This document shows positions 37,151 through 51,300 of a stretch of DNA of 64,000 nucleotides, one piece after another. The stretch is from Atrina japonica (lineage: Eukaryota > Mollusca > Bivalvia > Pterioida > Pinnidae). The translations under genes and the position numbers were made by a program. Under the pieces are notes generated by a model. It was not told where the DNA came from, ran no database searches, and saw nothing but the letters and a program-made list of their open reading frames with translations. The stretch's first letter is position 1; each line of letters opens with the position of its first letter. The DNA lies in assembly GCA_030159075.1 (NCBI GenBank), contig BROG01000979.1:102501-166500 (forward strand), given 5' to 3'.

Positions 37151-39130
37151 TGGTTATGACGTCAGAAAACACAATAAACTAACCTCATTTTTTACGAATG
37201 CATTCCGAACCTCCCACATTTTTCGGATAGCGTTTAATTCCTCAAGTATTTTAGTGAGTGATATAAACATCTCAGATAATAAAGTATCAATCTTCAAAAT
37301 TTCCATGATATAGATACAAATCTGGTAAAAATTGGACAAACATGGACCTCTAGATATCAAGAGGTGGGATCAGTTGCCATGGAGATGTAATCCAACATTA
37401 AATAAGTGAGGAACGAATCGTCACAATTGGTACAGACATCTCAACAATTGCTATCGAACATGCAATTCCATGTGACCGGTCGACAGGGGATGCTTGCTCC
37501 TCCATGACACCCGATCCCACTTCTTGGTTTCCAAAAGTCCGTGTTTGTTCATTTTTGACAGATTTGTATCTGTGTCCTGGACATCCTTAGGATCCGAGAT
37601 GTTTTATGTTAGAGAAACAGAGTGATAAAAAACAAGACTAATTACCGACCGTAAAATTTGCAGAACGTTGACATCAAATGCAATTTTTGATATCATTTTG
37701 TCCGTACTTTTTAACCGATACCAGATATTTAAATTTTCGGGTACCAACTCTCGTGGAAAAACTATGATGCTAAAACGTCTTTCTTTTATTTTTTTATGTG
37801 GAATAGTTGTGTAAAGAGTATAGAAGTCATATGTTTTGATATTGCGAATTTGAGAAAAATTGTGTGCCTTCAAAGTTTCTAAAAGTTTTTTAGAATTTTA
37901 AAGTATCCACATCTGATTTACACCGCTTCTTGAATAAGCAACTGTTCATTATTGCTGACGTTTCTCCATAACGGCCATCAATATCTTGGTAAGGTTTGGT
38001 AGAACATTTGCTAGATCCTGTTATGTACCTCTATTTATATGGGGTTTCACGAAGTTTAGGTATCCAATATAAATATGGTAGCTCAAAGTCAGTATCGGTG
38101 GTAGGTACATCATAGGAGTGTAATACGGACACGTGATTTTAAAGGATCTCGTCCTTTGAAAGTGAGCTACGCGTGAATGTAAGATTACCAGATTTCGTAT
38201 TAAACCGGAGTAATGTGCCTTACAAATAAAAACTATATTATTTGAGGCTTTGTCTGGTGGGACTAGTACATATTGGCCAAGTAATCTTTCCAGTTCAGTT
38301 ACTAATTCTGGATCACTAAATACAGAGGGATAATGTGTTTTCAACTTCATTTAAGTTTTCGAACACGAGATTTTTTCAACCATCCTACAGACATTCGGAC
38401 AAAGTTTCTGGTTCTGTCTTCATGTTTAGCCCATTGTCTGGCAAGATCTTCGACAGAATTTATAACTAAACTGAAATTCTGAAGCTAATTAAGTTCATTG
38501 TGCTTTCTGACGTCAAAAAAAGAAAAGCTAGCGGTGCCCTTTAATTTGACATTTAGATATACTGACAACGTTTTGTCTATTAATGACAATTTTCAAATAT
38601 ATCAATGCGATCTATCCCAACGAATTAGGAATTAAAGATACAACAGGATCAAGCACACACGCTTCCTACTTAGACATGTCACTTACCAGAGACACAGACA
38701 GGAAATTAACAACTAGGCTATACAACAAACGCAACAGTTCGATATTTTAGTAGTAATATCTCAAAATCGCCAGCATAAGGTGTTTATATTTAACAAATGA
38801 TCTAATATGCCAAGGCGTGTTCAACATATGAACATTATAAATACAGGCCCATGTTTGTCCATTTTTACCAGATTTGTATCTATATCCTGAAAATCCTAAA
38901 GATTTATCCCAAAGATTTATACTTTGGTATCTGAGATGTTTTATATTGAATCAGAAGTTTCTGAATGAAGTCCGCTTCATATGAATAAAGGAACAGGTCA
39001 GCCAATAAAGGGGCACAATTTGTTCCCATAGGAATGCTAACAGTTTGCTGAAAGATCACATCTCCGAACATTACAAATATATTGTCTATTAGAAATTCTA
39101 GCATCTTTCTTATATCAACTTCAGTGTATT
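37150..39130. pseudogene. Cluster of Penelope-like RT pieces in both orientations (copy E)
   Basis: Minus strand from about 38520 to 37600 carries the N-terminal RT half: ARQWAKHEDR near 38440, LVPPDKASNNIVFICKAHY near 38230, KTYDFYTLYTTIPHKKIK near 37830, then DVNVLQILRS near 37660. Plus-strand pieces are a 3' tail at 37465-37600 and the palm region at 38500-38940 (SSTHASYLDMSL). Further minus-strand pieces are a 3' tail at 37260-37400 and the palm start at 39104-38944 (FQQTVSIPMGTNCAPLLADL). The order implies several insertions and inversions. None is intact. Confidence 0.72.
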
Positions 39131-39299
39131 TATGTGTAGAATCAGAGTATCATCACAGTTTTTGTGAAGAGGTCTATACAAAGCATCAGCTTATTTGTTC
39201 ATTAGACATAACAGGATTGCTCCTAACTTCAAAAACTGCTGCAAAGCAACAAAATTGTAGTGATGAAAACAGACATTCACTTCAAGATGTCTACATATA

Positions 39300-39625
39300 C
39301 AAAAAAGTGTTTGTAAAACACAAATGCCCCCTGCTTCCAACAAATTCCTATGCTGGAAAATAACATGTATACTTTAAATATCGCAATGTCTTACATGTTG
39401 ACCAAAACCCAACCCAACCCACCCCCTGGGGCATGTGATGTCAGTGAAGTGTGAGTAACCCTTAGATGAATTTACAGTTTGGTTGCTGTATCATAATCAA
39501 AACTTGAAATATTGCACTTTATATGTAAGCAGAACAGAATTATGGACAGACAGAGACAGACGGACGATCCAAATACTACAAGCCAAGCAGGATCTTTTAG
39601 GCCAGGGCATAAAAACAAGAGTTGT
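39300..39625 (+). repeat. Dispersed repeat family R3, copy 1
   Basis: Shared with 43995-44285: AAACACAAATGCCCC, GGGGCATGTGATGTCAGTGA, then AACTTGAAATATTGCACTTT and a (GACA)-rich stretch before GGACGATCC. Non-coding, same orientation in both places. Confidence 0.8.
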
Positions 39626-39849
39626 CACTTCAAATGTTCATAAACTGTAAATTTAATATAACAAACATAAAGTAATAAATATTGAATGACATCAAACAGA
39701 TATAAATTATAGGAGATGAAAAGATAACGGAGACATACATCATTATTGATGTTATCCTTGAGATAAAACTCAAGTTATGATGACAGTGAACATACAGCAC
39801 TAGAGGTTACCAAACAAATCAAAAACATCATCAATGTTCACTACAGCTA

Positions 39850-40650
39850 GTTACCATAGTGATCATAAACATCATCAATGTTCAATACAGCTAGTTCCCA
39901 TAGTGATCATAAACATCATCAATGTTTACTACAACTAGTTACCATAGCGATCATAAACATCATCAATATTCACTTGATTATCATAAATCTCAAAATGTTG
40001 TCCATGTTAACCAGTGTCAATTATCATAGAGATCATAAAACACTGTCAATGTTAACCAGTGTTGATTATCATAGATCACAAAACACCTTCAATGTTCACC
40101 AGTGTCAATTATCATAGACATCACAAAATATTGTCAATGTTAACTAGTGTTAATTATCAGAGATAACAAAATATTGTCAATGTTAACCAGTGTTAATTAT
40201 CATAGACATCACAAAATATTGTCAATGTTAACTAGTGTTAATTATCAGAGATAACAAAATATTGTCAATGTTAACCAGTGTTAATTATCAGAGATCACAA
40301 AGTACTGTCAATGTTAACCAGTGTCAATTAACATAGAGATCACAAAACACTGCCAAAGTTAACCAGTGTCAATTATCATAGATCTCAAAATATTGTCAAT
40401 ATTAACCAGTGTTAAATATCATAGAGATCACAAAACACTGTCAATGTTAACCAGTGTCAATTATCATAGATCTCATAATATTGTCAATGTTAACCCGTGT
40501 CAATTATCATAGAGATAACAAAATACTGTCAATGTTAACCAGTGCAAATTATCATAAATCACAAAATACTATCAATGTTAACCTGTGTAAATTATCATAA
40601 ATTACAAAATACTATCAATGTTAACCAGTGTAAATTGCTAGTTATCAGAG
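39850..40650 (+). repeat. Minisatellite, about 45-bp unit
   Basis: Units of the form TGTCAATGTTAACCAGTGTC..ATTATCATAGA..ATCACAAAAT recur about every 45 bp with substitutions and small gaps. It passes into the related 188-bp array on the right. Confidence 0.93.
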
Positions 40651-41960
40651 ATCACAAATTGTTCACAAGTGTTAGTTATCAGAGATCACAAATGACCCAG
40701 AATGTTCACAAGTGCTAGCCATCAGCTATCACTAATGGTTCACTTGTGTAAGTCATCAGAAATTTCAAATGACCCAGAATATCCACTTGTGCTAGCTATC
40801 AGAGATTACAAATGGTTCACTTGTGCTAGCTATCAGAGATCACAAATGGTTCACAAGTGTTAGTTATCAGAGATCACAAATGACCCAGAATGTTCACAAG
40901 TGCTAGCCATCAGCTATCACTAATGGTTCACTTGTGTAAGTCATCAGAAATTTCAAATGACCCAGAATATCCACTTGTGCTAGCTATCGGAGATTACAAA
41001 TGGTTCACTTGTGCTAGCTATCAGAGATCACAAATGGTTCACAAGTGTTAGTTATCAGATATCACAAATGACCCAGAATGTTCACAAGTGCTAGCCATCA
41101 GCTATCACTAATGGTTCACTTGTGTAAGTCATCAGAAATTTCAAATGACCCAGAATATCCACTTGTGCTAGCTATCGGAGATTACAAATGGTTCACTTGT
41201 GCTAGCTATCAGAGATCACAAATGGTTCACAAGTGTTAGTTATCAGATATCACAAATGACCCAGAATGTTCAAAAGTGCTAGCCATCAGCTATCACTAAT
41301 GGTTCACTTGTGTAAGTCATCAGAAATTTCAAATGACCCAGAATATCCACTTGTGCTAGCTATCGGAGATTACAAATGGTTCACTTGTGCTAGCTATCAG
41401 AGATCACAAATGGTTCACAAGTGTTAGTAATCAGAGATCACAAATGACCCAGAATGTTCACAAGTGCTAGCCATCAGCTTTCACTAATGGTTCACTTGTG
41501 TAAGTCATCAGAAATTTCAAATGACCCAGAATATCCACTTGTGCTAGCTATCGGAGATTACAAATGGTTCACTTGTGCTAGCTATCAGAGATCACAAATG
41601 GTTCACAAGTGTTAGTTATCAGAGATCACAAATGACCCAGAATGTTCACAAGTGCTAGCCATCAGCTATCACTAATGGTTCACTTGTGTAAGTCATCAGA
41701 AATTTCAAATGACCCAGAATATCCACTTGTGCTAGCTATCGGAGATTACAAATGGTTCACTTGTGCTAGCTATCAGAGACTACAAATGGTTCACTTGTGC
41801 TAGCTATCAGATCTTATAAATGGTTCACTTGTGCTAGCTATCGGAGATCACCAATGACCCAGAATATTCACTTGTGCTTACTATCAGAGATCACAAATGA
41901 CTCCGAATATTCACTTGTGCTATTTATCAGATATTATAAATGGTTCAAAAGTACTAGTTC
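40650..41960 (+). repeat. 188-bp higher-order satellite
   Basis: The block GACCCAGAATGTTCAC recurs at 40694, 40882, 41070, 41258, 41446 and 41634, exactly 188 bp apart each time. Each 188-bp unit is made of about five related subunits (TTCACTTGTGCTAGCTATCA variants). Edges are more diverged than the middle. Confidence 0.96.
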
Positions 41961-42175
41961 TTAGAGATCACAAATGACCAAGAAAATTCACTAGCACTAA
42001 CCCCAACGTTCACTTAGGTAAATAAATTATCATGGGAGCTACAAATGACCCTGAATGTTCACAAGTTCAAATTCATACATATCACAAAACACTTTTAACA
42101 GTCACTGGTACGAGTCTATAATCATTGAGGTCACAAATCACCGGTCATGTTCATTGTTGCAGTTAATCGAGGGAT

Positions 42176-42369
42176 TTATAAAACGCTCAAATAACCCTGA
42201 ATGTCTGCTGCAACAGCTTTTCCAGATGTTTCGTTTATAAAAGACTCATGGGTTCCTTCATAAAATCTGGTCATCACAGACCCCGTACACCAGTTACCAA
42301 AACCATAGTCTGCGGGAATATGAGTGGCTCCGGCAACGTCTGTCTTCACCCTCATCAAACTAATGTTTC
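42176..42369 (-). CDS. FASN-like: FAS-like last exon: thioesterase catalytic histidine and stop
   Basis: The acceptor is CATTTCAG|GAAACA and the exon runs to TAA at 42178-42176. NISLMRVKT, IPADYGFGNWCTGSV and FYEGTHESF match the FAS C-terminus (NVMLLRAKT, DYNLSQVCDGKV, IEGDHRTL). The catalytic His codon is at 42248-42250. Confidence 0.9.
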
Positions 42370-45300
42370 CTGAAATGTCAAAGTTGGACATGAAAGCAAC
42401 TCAACATTTTTACATGTATTTAACAAATCATTCACCCCTAAAGACACATTTGGACTGGTCTAAGTCATTGATTTACAGAAGAGTCCATTTTTATGCGGGG
42501 GTTGATGAGTTAAGTAATGTTTAAAATTTTTTTTTCAATTCACATGAGGTCATAATAATCTTGTTTCAAGGTTTGTTTATGAACACTTGATAATGCCATT
42601 ATAACTGATTTCCGTGCATTAAAAACAAAGAGTTGTCACAAGACATGAAAGCTAGACCTTTTTTCTGTCAATTTGGGGAAAATACCACTGGTTGTGTCAA
42701 CATGAATTTGTGTCAAACTGGGGACATGTAAATCTACATGTAATGGAATCGTTTCTTAACTTTCCCCTTTCTTTATTTTTCATTAGAGTTATGGCTTCAA
42801 CATCAAATTTGGTCACGTATTTTGCATTGGTAATGGAGTCGAAATTCAGCCCCATGGAAACTACAGAAAAAAGCCTGAAAGCTCACTAGTTGCAGCATTG
42901 TATTTCAGATACTTAAATTTGTGACAAATGGCATCCAATGGCATTATCTAAGTCATGAGGTACTTACTAGCTACCATTATGACAGATGGTAGTAGCTACC
43001 ATTATGACAGATTTTAAGATGTAAGTCAAATGGCGTTATCTAAGTCATGAGGTACTAGCTACCATTGTGACAGATTTTAAGATGTAAGTCAAATGGCGTT
43101 ATCTAAGTCATGAGGTACTAGCTACAAGAACTAATTATAAATATTGCAGATTTTAAATATTAAACCTCTGCTCCTAACATTTAAAAAGATATAATCCAGG
43201 TTAAAGTTTCTGATGCCACTGCTGAGGCTGCGATATGACATATATTAGTTCTTCGGGCAATTTGCCCTCACCTAAATATATATTTATGTGTTTCTGACCT
43301 ATTTGGCGCCACCTTGGATCCACCCATGAGTAAATCCGCCCAAAAAACACAAACTTGGTAGAGAACCATGGTTACTTGCTTTCTGTAAAATTTCATCAAC
43401 TTCCTTTTCGGGGTTCAGAGAAGTAGAAAATATGAGAAGTTAATGGACAAGCGGACGAATGGACAGACAAGACGGCGGACAACAGGTGATCAGAAAGCTC
43501 ATCTGAACCTATGGTTCAGGTGAGCTAAGGAAAGAAAGAAAACATTTTGGATGCTATATTTTTCAGCTAATACCCCTTTAAATATCATAATTATTAATTT
43601 AATTACTTACGATATCTTAAAAATATTGAAAATTTTAGAAAAAATCAAAAGAAGAAATCAAAGTTGTTATCATATCTCCATTCTATTTTGGGGGTACTGT
43701 ATAATTTCGGGGGAGTTTTTTCTTCCAACTGTTTAGCAGTTTATATATTTTTATTTCATTCACCTCTGAATTTCTTCTCCTTCGTGATGTACTTGTATGT
43801 ATTATGCACACAGCTGATGTGGTCGACTGCACTTTCTTTTCTTTTCAATCTCACCAATTCATATGCTGCATCTTGGAAGCCTAACTTCCTCTGCTTTAGT
43901 ACTCCAGCTGGTGTCAGACTTCCAGTTGCTTTTAACTTTTCTTTTGCAGCTAGCCACCTTGTTTTCACAGGATTTGGACTACAAAACAATATGTGTTCAT
44001 GAAACACAAATGCCCCTGGTCCCAACAAATTTTTGCAATGTACTAAATTTTTACCCCACCCCACCCCACCTCCAGGGGCATGTGATGTCAGTGAAGTGTG
44101 AGCAACCATTAGATGAACTTACAGTCTAAGTTTGGTTAATATATCACAGTCCAAACTTGAAATATTGCACTTTATACGTAAGTGGGACAGAATTACAGAC
44201 AGACAAATAGACAGAGGGACGATCCTAACACTAGATGTCCCCGTCGGACCTTTCAGGCCAGGTTCATAAACAGATTAATATCACCACACTTGCTGTTTGT
44301 GGTATTTCAGGACAGGTCCTTATTTAGTCATTCCCAGAACACATCGAAGAAGTCCATAAAACAATGATGACGAGCAGCAACCTGGCTCTTATCGGTTAAA
44401 AACTTTTTTAAAAAACCAGGTGTTCTGTTTCACAGGTGGCAAACTTACCTGTCATTGTTCAAATTTTGGGAAATAATTTATAATTTTTGGATGGAATTAA
44501 TCATTTGTAAATTGAGAGAATCAAGGCCATTGAAATAGTGATTTGGAGGTCAGGAAACAGGGTCAAAATTAGAAAGCTCCCATGAAAATTGAGAGAACTG
44601 GAAAATATGTGCGAGTCCTTTACAATGTGTTATACCTGTCATTAAAGTTTTCATAGCATTTTATAAAGAAGAGCTGGTCAACCTTCATAACTGGATGCCA
44701 CTTGCCTGGGCATTTGTGTAAACCATAAACTTTGATTTGATTTGATTTAATTTTTTTTTTTCCGCCATACTCAACAATCAGTCATATGATGGCGTCCAGT
44801 TTTTATTGGTGGAGGAGAAACCCCGGATACCCGGGTAAAGACCACCGACCTTCTGCAAGAAAACTGGCAAACTTTCCCACTTAAACTTTGAAGACGTGAC
44901 CTGAAGATGTATCAAAGGTTGGGATAATACTAGATTTTCATGTTCTCTAATTGTCCATTATTAACCTAGATATTTGTACTGCTATCACTTCGACTTTTAC
45001 CTTTCGCTACTTCCATTTTACGTTGTTTACATAGGTCACCACAGCAGATGCTCAATTTCATAAAATAAATTAAAATGTGACAATATTCCATGTCTGGTAC
45101 AGTGTTGAGATGTTAATGTCAATTTTCTTTTTTTACATAAAAGGACTAGTGACAATACTCTAGTTTTCAGATATAACTGCACTTTATTTCTTGATCGACC
45201 CAAAGAAATAAAGTGCAGTGATATCTGAAGGCCAGAAATCGCTAGGTCTAACAAAGTTGATGTGATGCATGAAAAATCTGGATCCAAAAACAGATTACTC

Positions 45301-48300
45301 TAAAATCGTTAATTCCACCAAAATCCTAAACCATTTAATGTATAGCACTTCGAGGTCACAACAGGTTATCTGTAAAACTCGTCAACTTGTTTTGGAGAAT
45401 TTTGCTCTAAGATAAAATTTATCTAACAGTTTACAGTAATTATCACAAGTGGTTTACATGACGATGACGGGAAGTTACATAGGTGGTTAACATGACGATG
45501 ACGGGAAGTTATATATAGGTGGTTTATATGACGTGACAGGAAGTTATATAGGTGGTTTACATGACGATGATGGGAAGTTATATAGGTGGTTTACATGACA
45601 ATGACAGGAAGTTATATAGGTGGTTTATATGACGATAAGTTATATAGGTGGTTTATATAACGATAAGTTATATAGGCGGTTTACATGACGATGACAGGAA
45701 GTTATATAGGTGGTTTATATGACGATAAGTTATATAGGTGGTTTATATAACGATAAGTTATATAGGTGGTTTACATGACGATGACAGGAAGTTATATAGG
45801 TGGTATACATGACGATAATGAGAAGTTATATAGGTGGTTTACATGACAATGACGGGAAGTTATATAGGTGGTATACATGACAATGATGGGAAGTTACATA
45901 GGTGGTTTACATGACAATGATGAGAAGTTACATACGTGGTTTACATGACAATGACGGGAAGTTATATAGACAGTTTACATGACGATGACAGGAAGTTATA
46001 TAGGTGGTATACATGACGATGATGAGAAGTTATATAGATGGTTTACATGATGTAAAAATAGTGTTTATAGCAATTTGTTTTATCATTTACATAAGTCAAT
46101 TTTTTACGACCTGCCACTTCATGTGATGCTGCTAAGAAGTCCTGCAGAAAATTTTCATTAGGAAGTGTCTCAATCATTCCAATGAAATAAAATTAGCATT
46201 ATCTTTACCCTTCAAATTAAAATATGAATATGTTGATTTTGATATTAAATTGTCGTATCAACTTACCTTACAAGAACATTGCCAAATGTCATTTCTACAA
46301 TCAAATTGACACGGGCCTCCTGTGATGGCAAATTGATTAGGATTTTTGAAAGGAAATTTTGGTTCTGCACTTTTGTGTACATTTGAAGAAAATTAATCAG
46401 AGCACCTACTTCCAAATAGTCAAAGATCTGTAACAAGAATGACTCATTTAGCTATGAAAAATTAAAACATCTAAAACAACAGTAAATTGGCATAAAGGAA
46501 CATGATCTGTCAGCGACAGCAAATTTTTGGAATTTGTCTAATAAACACTAAACCACTTTAATACAATTTAAAATATCTCCGAACACAAAATTATCTACAT
46601 CTATTGTGATTTAAACCTGTAAAGTTAGCTTTTCAGACACAAAATATTCATTGTCTTGCAAGACAGCATTTCTCTGATATAATAGACTATATGCAAGTGA
46701 ACTTTGGGTCAAACATTTATGGGAACCTTTATCGCGCATGTACGGGCCGCCACTAAAAGTCTCAGCCCATTACAAACTCATTCCACGCGGAAATATCATT
46801 CTTGTATCATATATATATCACTAATTGTTTCAAAAAAACAATCTTGTGATGTATTTTTAAAGTAAATATACAGTCAGAGACATATCTCCGATACAACACA
46901 TAAATAAAAGCCGATTTTAACAATGTCGCAGTGTGTTATGGGCTGAATGTGTGACACCGAGAGTGCCCGAGATTTCCCTGAGCACGCATGCTCAAAATAT
47001 TTATTGACACTGAAGCGATTCTGGAACATGTGGTTGGAATTTTAAATTGAATAATTTGGCATGGAAACAATACAGACAAATATCGAGCATCAAGCTTGAC
47101 AGAAACAAATTGTAATTGTATAATTGTATTCCAGTAAGACCACTCGATTGCAATATATGAAAAATTAATGTGAACATTCAATAAAACAAATTTTAGCCTG
47201 GATGCTGCCTGTCAGGTTTGTAAACAACTACTGCTCATCTGTTTTTACACTGTAGATCGAGCTAGTACATTTGACAAGTTTATGGTAATTATAGGCATGC
47301 ATTTGTTCTTTTAACCACCAGGTGATCTCTTTGGGGTATCCATGATATAAAATTACACCAAAAAAAGCTCATATTGCTTTAAGAAAGGCCAATCTTTTAA
47401 TCTTTACTTTTTACATGTTTTATATATATATTTCTTAATTTGTAATTAAAAAACAAAAGAATAGCAGAATATTGGCAAAGAGAATGATCAAAATAAGACA
47501 ACTGACCGAAGACAGGATGTGAAAGTGATCCTTAAAGTTTTGACAAACATTGCAATTGATACGAATTCATAAATTGTGTGCATTTCCGGAATGTAAAGCT
47601 ACGGAGGGATTAAAGAAAAGAAGTTCTCCTACTACTATATTGTGAATATCATCATCTCAATAAAATTGTCTATATTAATTTGGTCGTAGCTTTAGCATAC
47701 AGAATGCATATATAAATTTTCATTTGAATTTACCTTTCATCTTCAACAAACTACATGTATATATATTAACTGAATCACAGAAATTTTAAATATGAAACAT
47801 GACTGACACATAATTTAAGTCGTTCATTGATCCCTTTTCTTCTTTTCTAACATCCAAGATGCAACCGATGTATTTGCTAAAACTGCAAGAGATATATTTC
47901 TGTTTACAAATAAAAATTCCTTTGACGCGTTGTGATTGGGCAGGATAGTTACTTGTAATTTCATCCAAGTTGTGTTATGTTGTTCTGATAGCTTAACTAC
48001 AAACTAAGGTTTCAACTTTCATTATTCAGCATAAATTATAAATGAAATTTCACTATGATGAATGTGATCTAAACCGCCATGTTTGTTTTGAACGTTTGCA
48101 CGTTAAATTGGCTTATAGTGTATTCGCCGGCCAATTACGAAATGGGAATGAATGTCCTGATGATTTTGAGGTGACAGAAAGTTTGGATAATTTTCGTTTT
48201 ATCATCTTGACATGGTAATTTTACAGAGGTATTTATATTTCTATGAGAAAATCAATTTTATTCAAAAAAACTTTAGAGTGAACTGTACTATAGTATGAAT

Positions 48301-51300
48301 GTCTACATACCAGCTCCTCAGAAGCATCTTTAGGCACCTTTTCTAGAGCTTTTTGAAACTGTGTTTGAAAATATGCAGGTCCTCCATCCAAAACAGTCAA
48401 ACCATTCACCTGCGAATAAAAAGAAAAACAAGAAAACAAAATAAACAAGCATTCTGAGAGTATTGATGAATCAATACATGTCCCCTACTGATGGAACAAT
48501 TATAAATAAAAAAATAATTAAAATATTTTTACAGTTTTAATCTCCAACATTAATGTTTGACCCCTAAAGAACCTATATGCAAAGTGTTAGCATCCTAATA
48601 CCATTATTAAATGAATGGTGAATCATTAAAAAAACTTAAACCAAAACCTTAACCTGCAGATTTGTGGCATAAAAGTAAAGCCCAAAACATGTCATAAAAG
48701 AAAAAAATTAATTAGAATATTTTTCCAATTTTACTCTCCAACATTAATGTTTGACCCCTAAAGAACCTCTTTGCAAAGTATCAGCATCCTAATACTACAG
48801 TGGTCCCCTCTTATAAGACCACCCTAAATAAAAGAGGCATGTGGTCTTATAATGGAGGTGGTCTTTCCTGGGAGGATGTCTACCAATAACTTGTCAATGA
48901 TAAACGACATCTAGTAATACAATTTTCAGACAATTTTTATTCATTGATATTACATCTTCATGTTAATTTGGTTCTTTCTGGTGCAATAGTCATTAGCATC
49001 ATATGATTTAAAATGTTCACATTGTCACTCACACAAACGTGTTCACATAAAAATTTGATTAAAAATGTTCCAAACACTAAACATAATCCTCGAGTTTATT
49101 TCACACCTGTATGTTGTTTTAACAGTACCCAATCTAAGGCCTCCAGCGCCAATGTTTATACAATAAGTAAACTGCTACTTGTCACACCTAATTAAACATA
49201 CCTGCAAATCATCCTGTCTCTTGTGTTACCCTAATCAACATCCACGGTGATAATTAATTCCTTATAATCCTTTAATTAGATTTCAAACTCGGAAGACTTC
49301 ACCAAGTGTTGATATGACAGACGAAGGACTAACGATATCGGGCACCTTGTGTTGCGATCGATTACAGACAGATTGGAAATGCGTATTTGTAGGGAATTAT
49401 AGGCCGATTATTTTTTTTAATCGAGGGTACTACCATGGGGAACGTGTCCCCTTGGCCCCCCCTCTCTGAGCCGCCACTGGTACAGTTTCTCGTTCTAATC
49501 TTCTCGTTTTCACGAGATGCAATTTTGTAGATAATAAAAACATTGGTTACCCGGTAGAGCTAGCGTGTAATCGAGTTTGGTATTTGATGTTTTCGTACTT
49601 TATTTTTTAAATAACCCAAATTATTCAGTCGTTATATTCAGTTCACTACGATCACTACATTAACCTAGTAGGATGAAGAGAATCGGAAACGGTGCAGACT
49701 AGAATTATTCAAGTTTAAAAATTTTAAAAATCAGCCACTCTCATTTTGGTTACGCAGTAGAGCAAGCGAATAATTCAGTTTCATATTTAATGTTATATTT
49801 TTTAAAAACCACTCGGTCACTCATGAGGGTGTTTTTCTATAGAATCAACATGATTTGGCCGATGAAAAGTGGTCGCTGGTTGCGTTATGGGAGTGGTCTC
49901 TTATAAGAGGTAATTTATCATTAAAAAAGGCTTATGTTTTGAAAATTTGGTCGCTTAAGGGGGGTGGTCGCAAATAGGGGTACCACTGTATTATTAAATA
50001 AATGGTGAACCATTGAAAAGTTTTGAATGGACAGACTGACAGATGGACGCAGACAAAACCAATAGTCCCCCAAATTTCACCAGTAGGGGACTAAAAATAC
50101 AGTACCATCAACCACAAGTACCGACTCAAAAGCCATTTACATGATGTATGGGGCCTCCTTGGCCAAATGCATGGTTAGAGCATCATGCTTTGCACCGTGA
50201 ACTTAATCTCTCACTTCTGGTCAGCATAGGTTTGAGACCCGCTGGAACCAGCTAAGCTGATTTTCATGAGAAAGTTTGAAAATTTACTTTCTGAAGACTT
50301 GTGGCCTATTCTCGGGACATCTTTTACACCATTAAAAACTGGCTGCCACCATATAACTGAAAAATTGTTGTGTGAGACATTAAACACTAATTCAAAATTC
50401 AAAAAATCAAAAAATGAAAAAAATAAAGTAACAAAAACTCAAGTCAGCAGCACAAATCAAGTCAAAACCTCATGGTAAAATCCATATAACCTGGCGGAGT
50501 GGAGTCTCGTGAACCCTTTTGAAGGAGTTTAGATTTTAGGTACTGAAGCATAACATTAAAAATGCACTGGCATTAAAGTAAGCATTCCTACTAAATGTCA
50601 CCATAAGTAAGAGAGTATCCAGTGAAGAGAAAAATGTTTTTTCCTATGCAACTTGTCATAACCAAATAGTGTGTAGAATCATCCGATAATCGAAGGTTAC
50701 TCCCCCCCATTATGTGAATTCTTGTCTTTACCTCAAAGCCTTCTGACTGTAACTGTATAGCCATTTCAGTTGCTACCATTGTGCCAAAAGAATAGCCAAT
50801 CAGGAAATAGGGGCCATTTTTCTGATTCATCTGAACAGCATTTTTATAGTAGCTGTGGAAAATAGATAAAAATAGTAAGTAAAAGTGCTCAATGTCCAAT
50901 TGGTGTAGTGTTCATGTTTGCTGTACTTCAGAGCTAAATTACCGGTATATAAAATTCAATGTCCTCCAAAGGGAAGTATTGTAATGTGAAAAAACAGTAA
51001 ATAGGTTAGTAAAAGACCTCATTTTCGGTTCATACATGGAGTTATCAATACAGGAAAGCGAGGCCAAAGACCTCAGGAAAATATCGCTTTCTTGGGTTGA
51101 TAACACCATCTCAAATGAGGTCAATAATTGTATTATATATATATATACCATATTTGACCTAAAAAGGGCGGCGGGCACGGGTAATTGGAGTACAGGGTGC
51201 TTTTATTTTGACATTTTTTCTTTCATGATGCACATTTTGATTACGTTGCCAAAAATGGTAAAATACTCCGCTATGCAAAGTTATTTACAATGTATAGGCC

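Noticed and set aside
44445..44465. Strong splice donor GACAG|GTAAG on the minus strand
   Set aside because: All compatible frames upstream reach a stop within a few codons; no coding sequence precedes it.
44625..44690. Missing thioesterase exon reading KWHPVMKVDQLFFIKCYENF (minus strand)
   Set aside because: It is open only in a phase that does not match the previous exon, and similarity to the family is not convincing.
46110..46160. Missing thioesterase exon after TTTCTGCAG near 46155 (minus strand; DFLAASHEV)
   Set aside because: The phase required by the previous exon (one base) gives an immediate stop, and the alternative reading is too short for the family segment.
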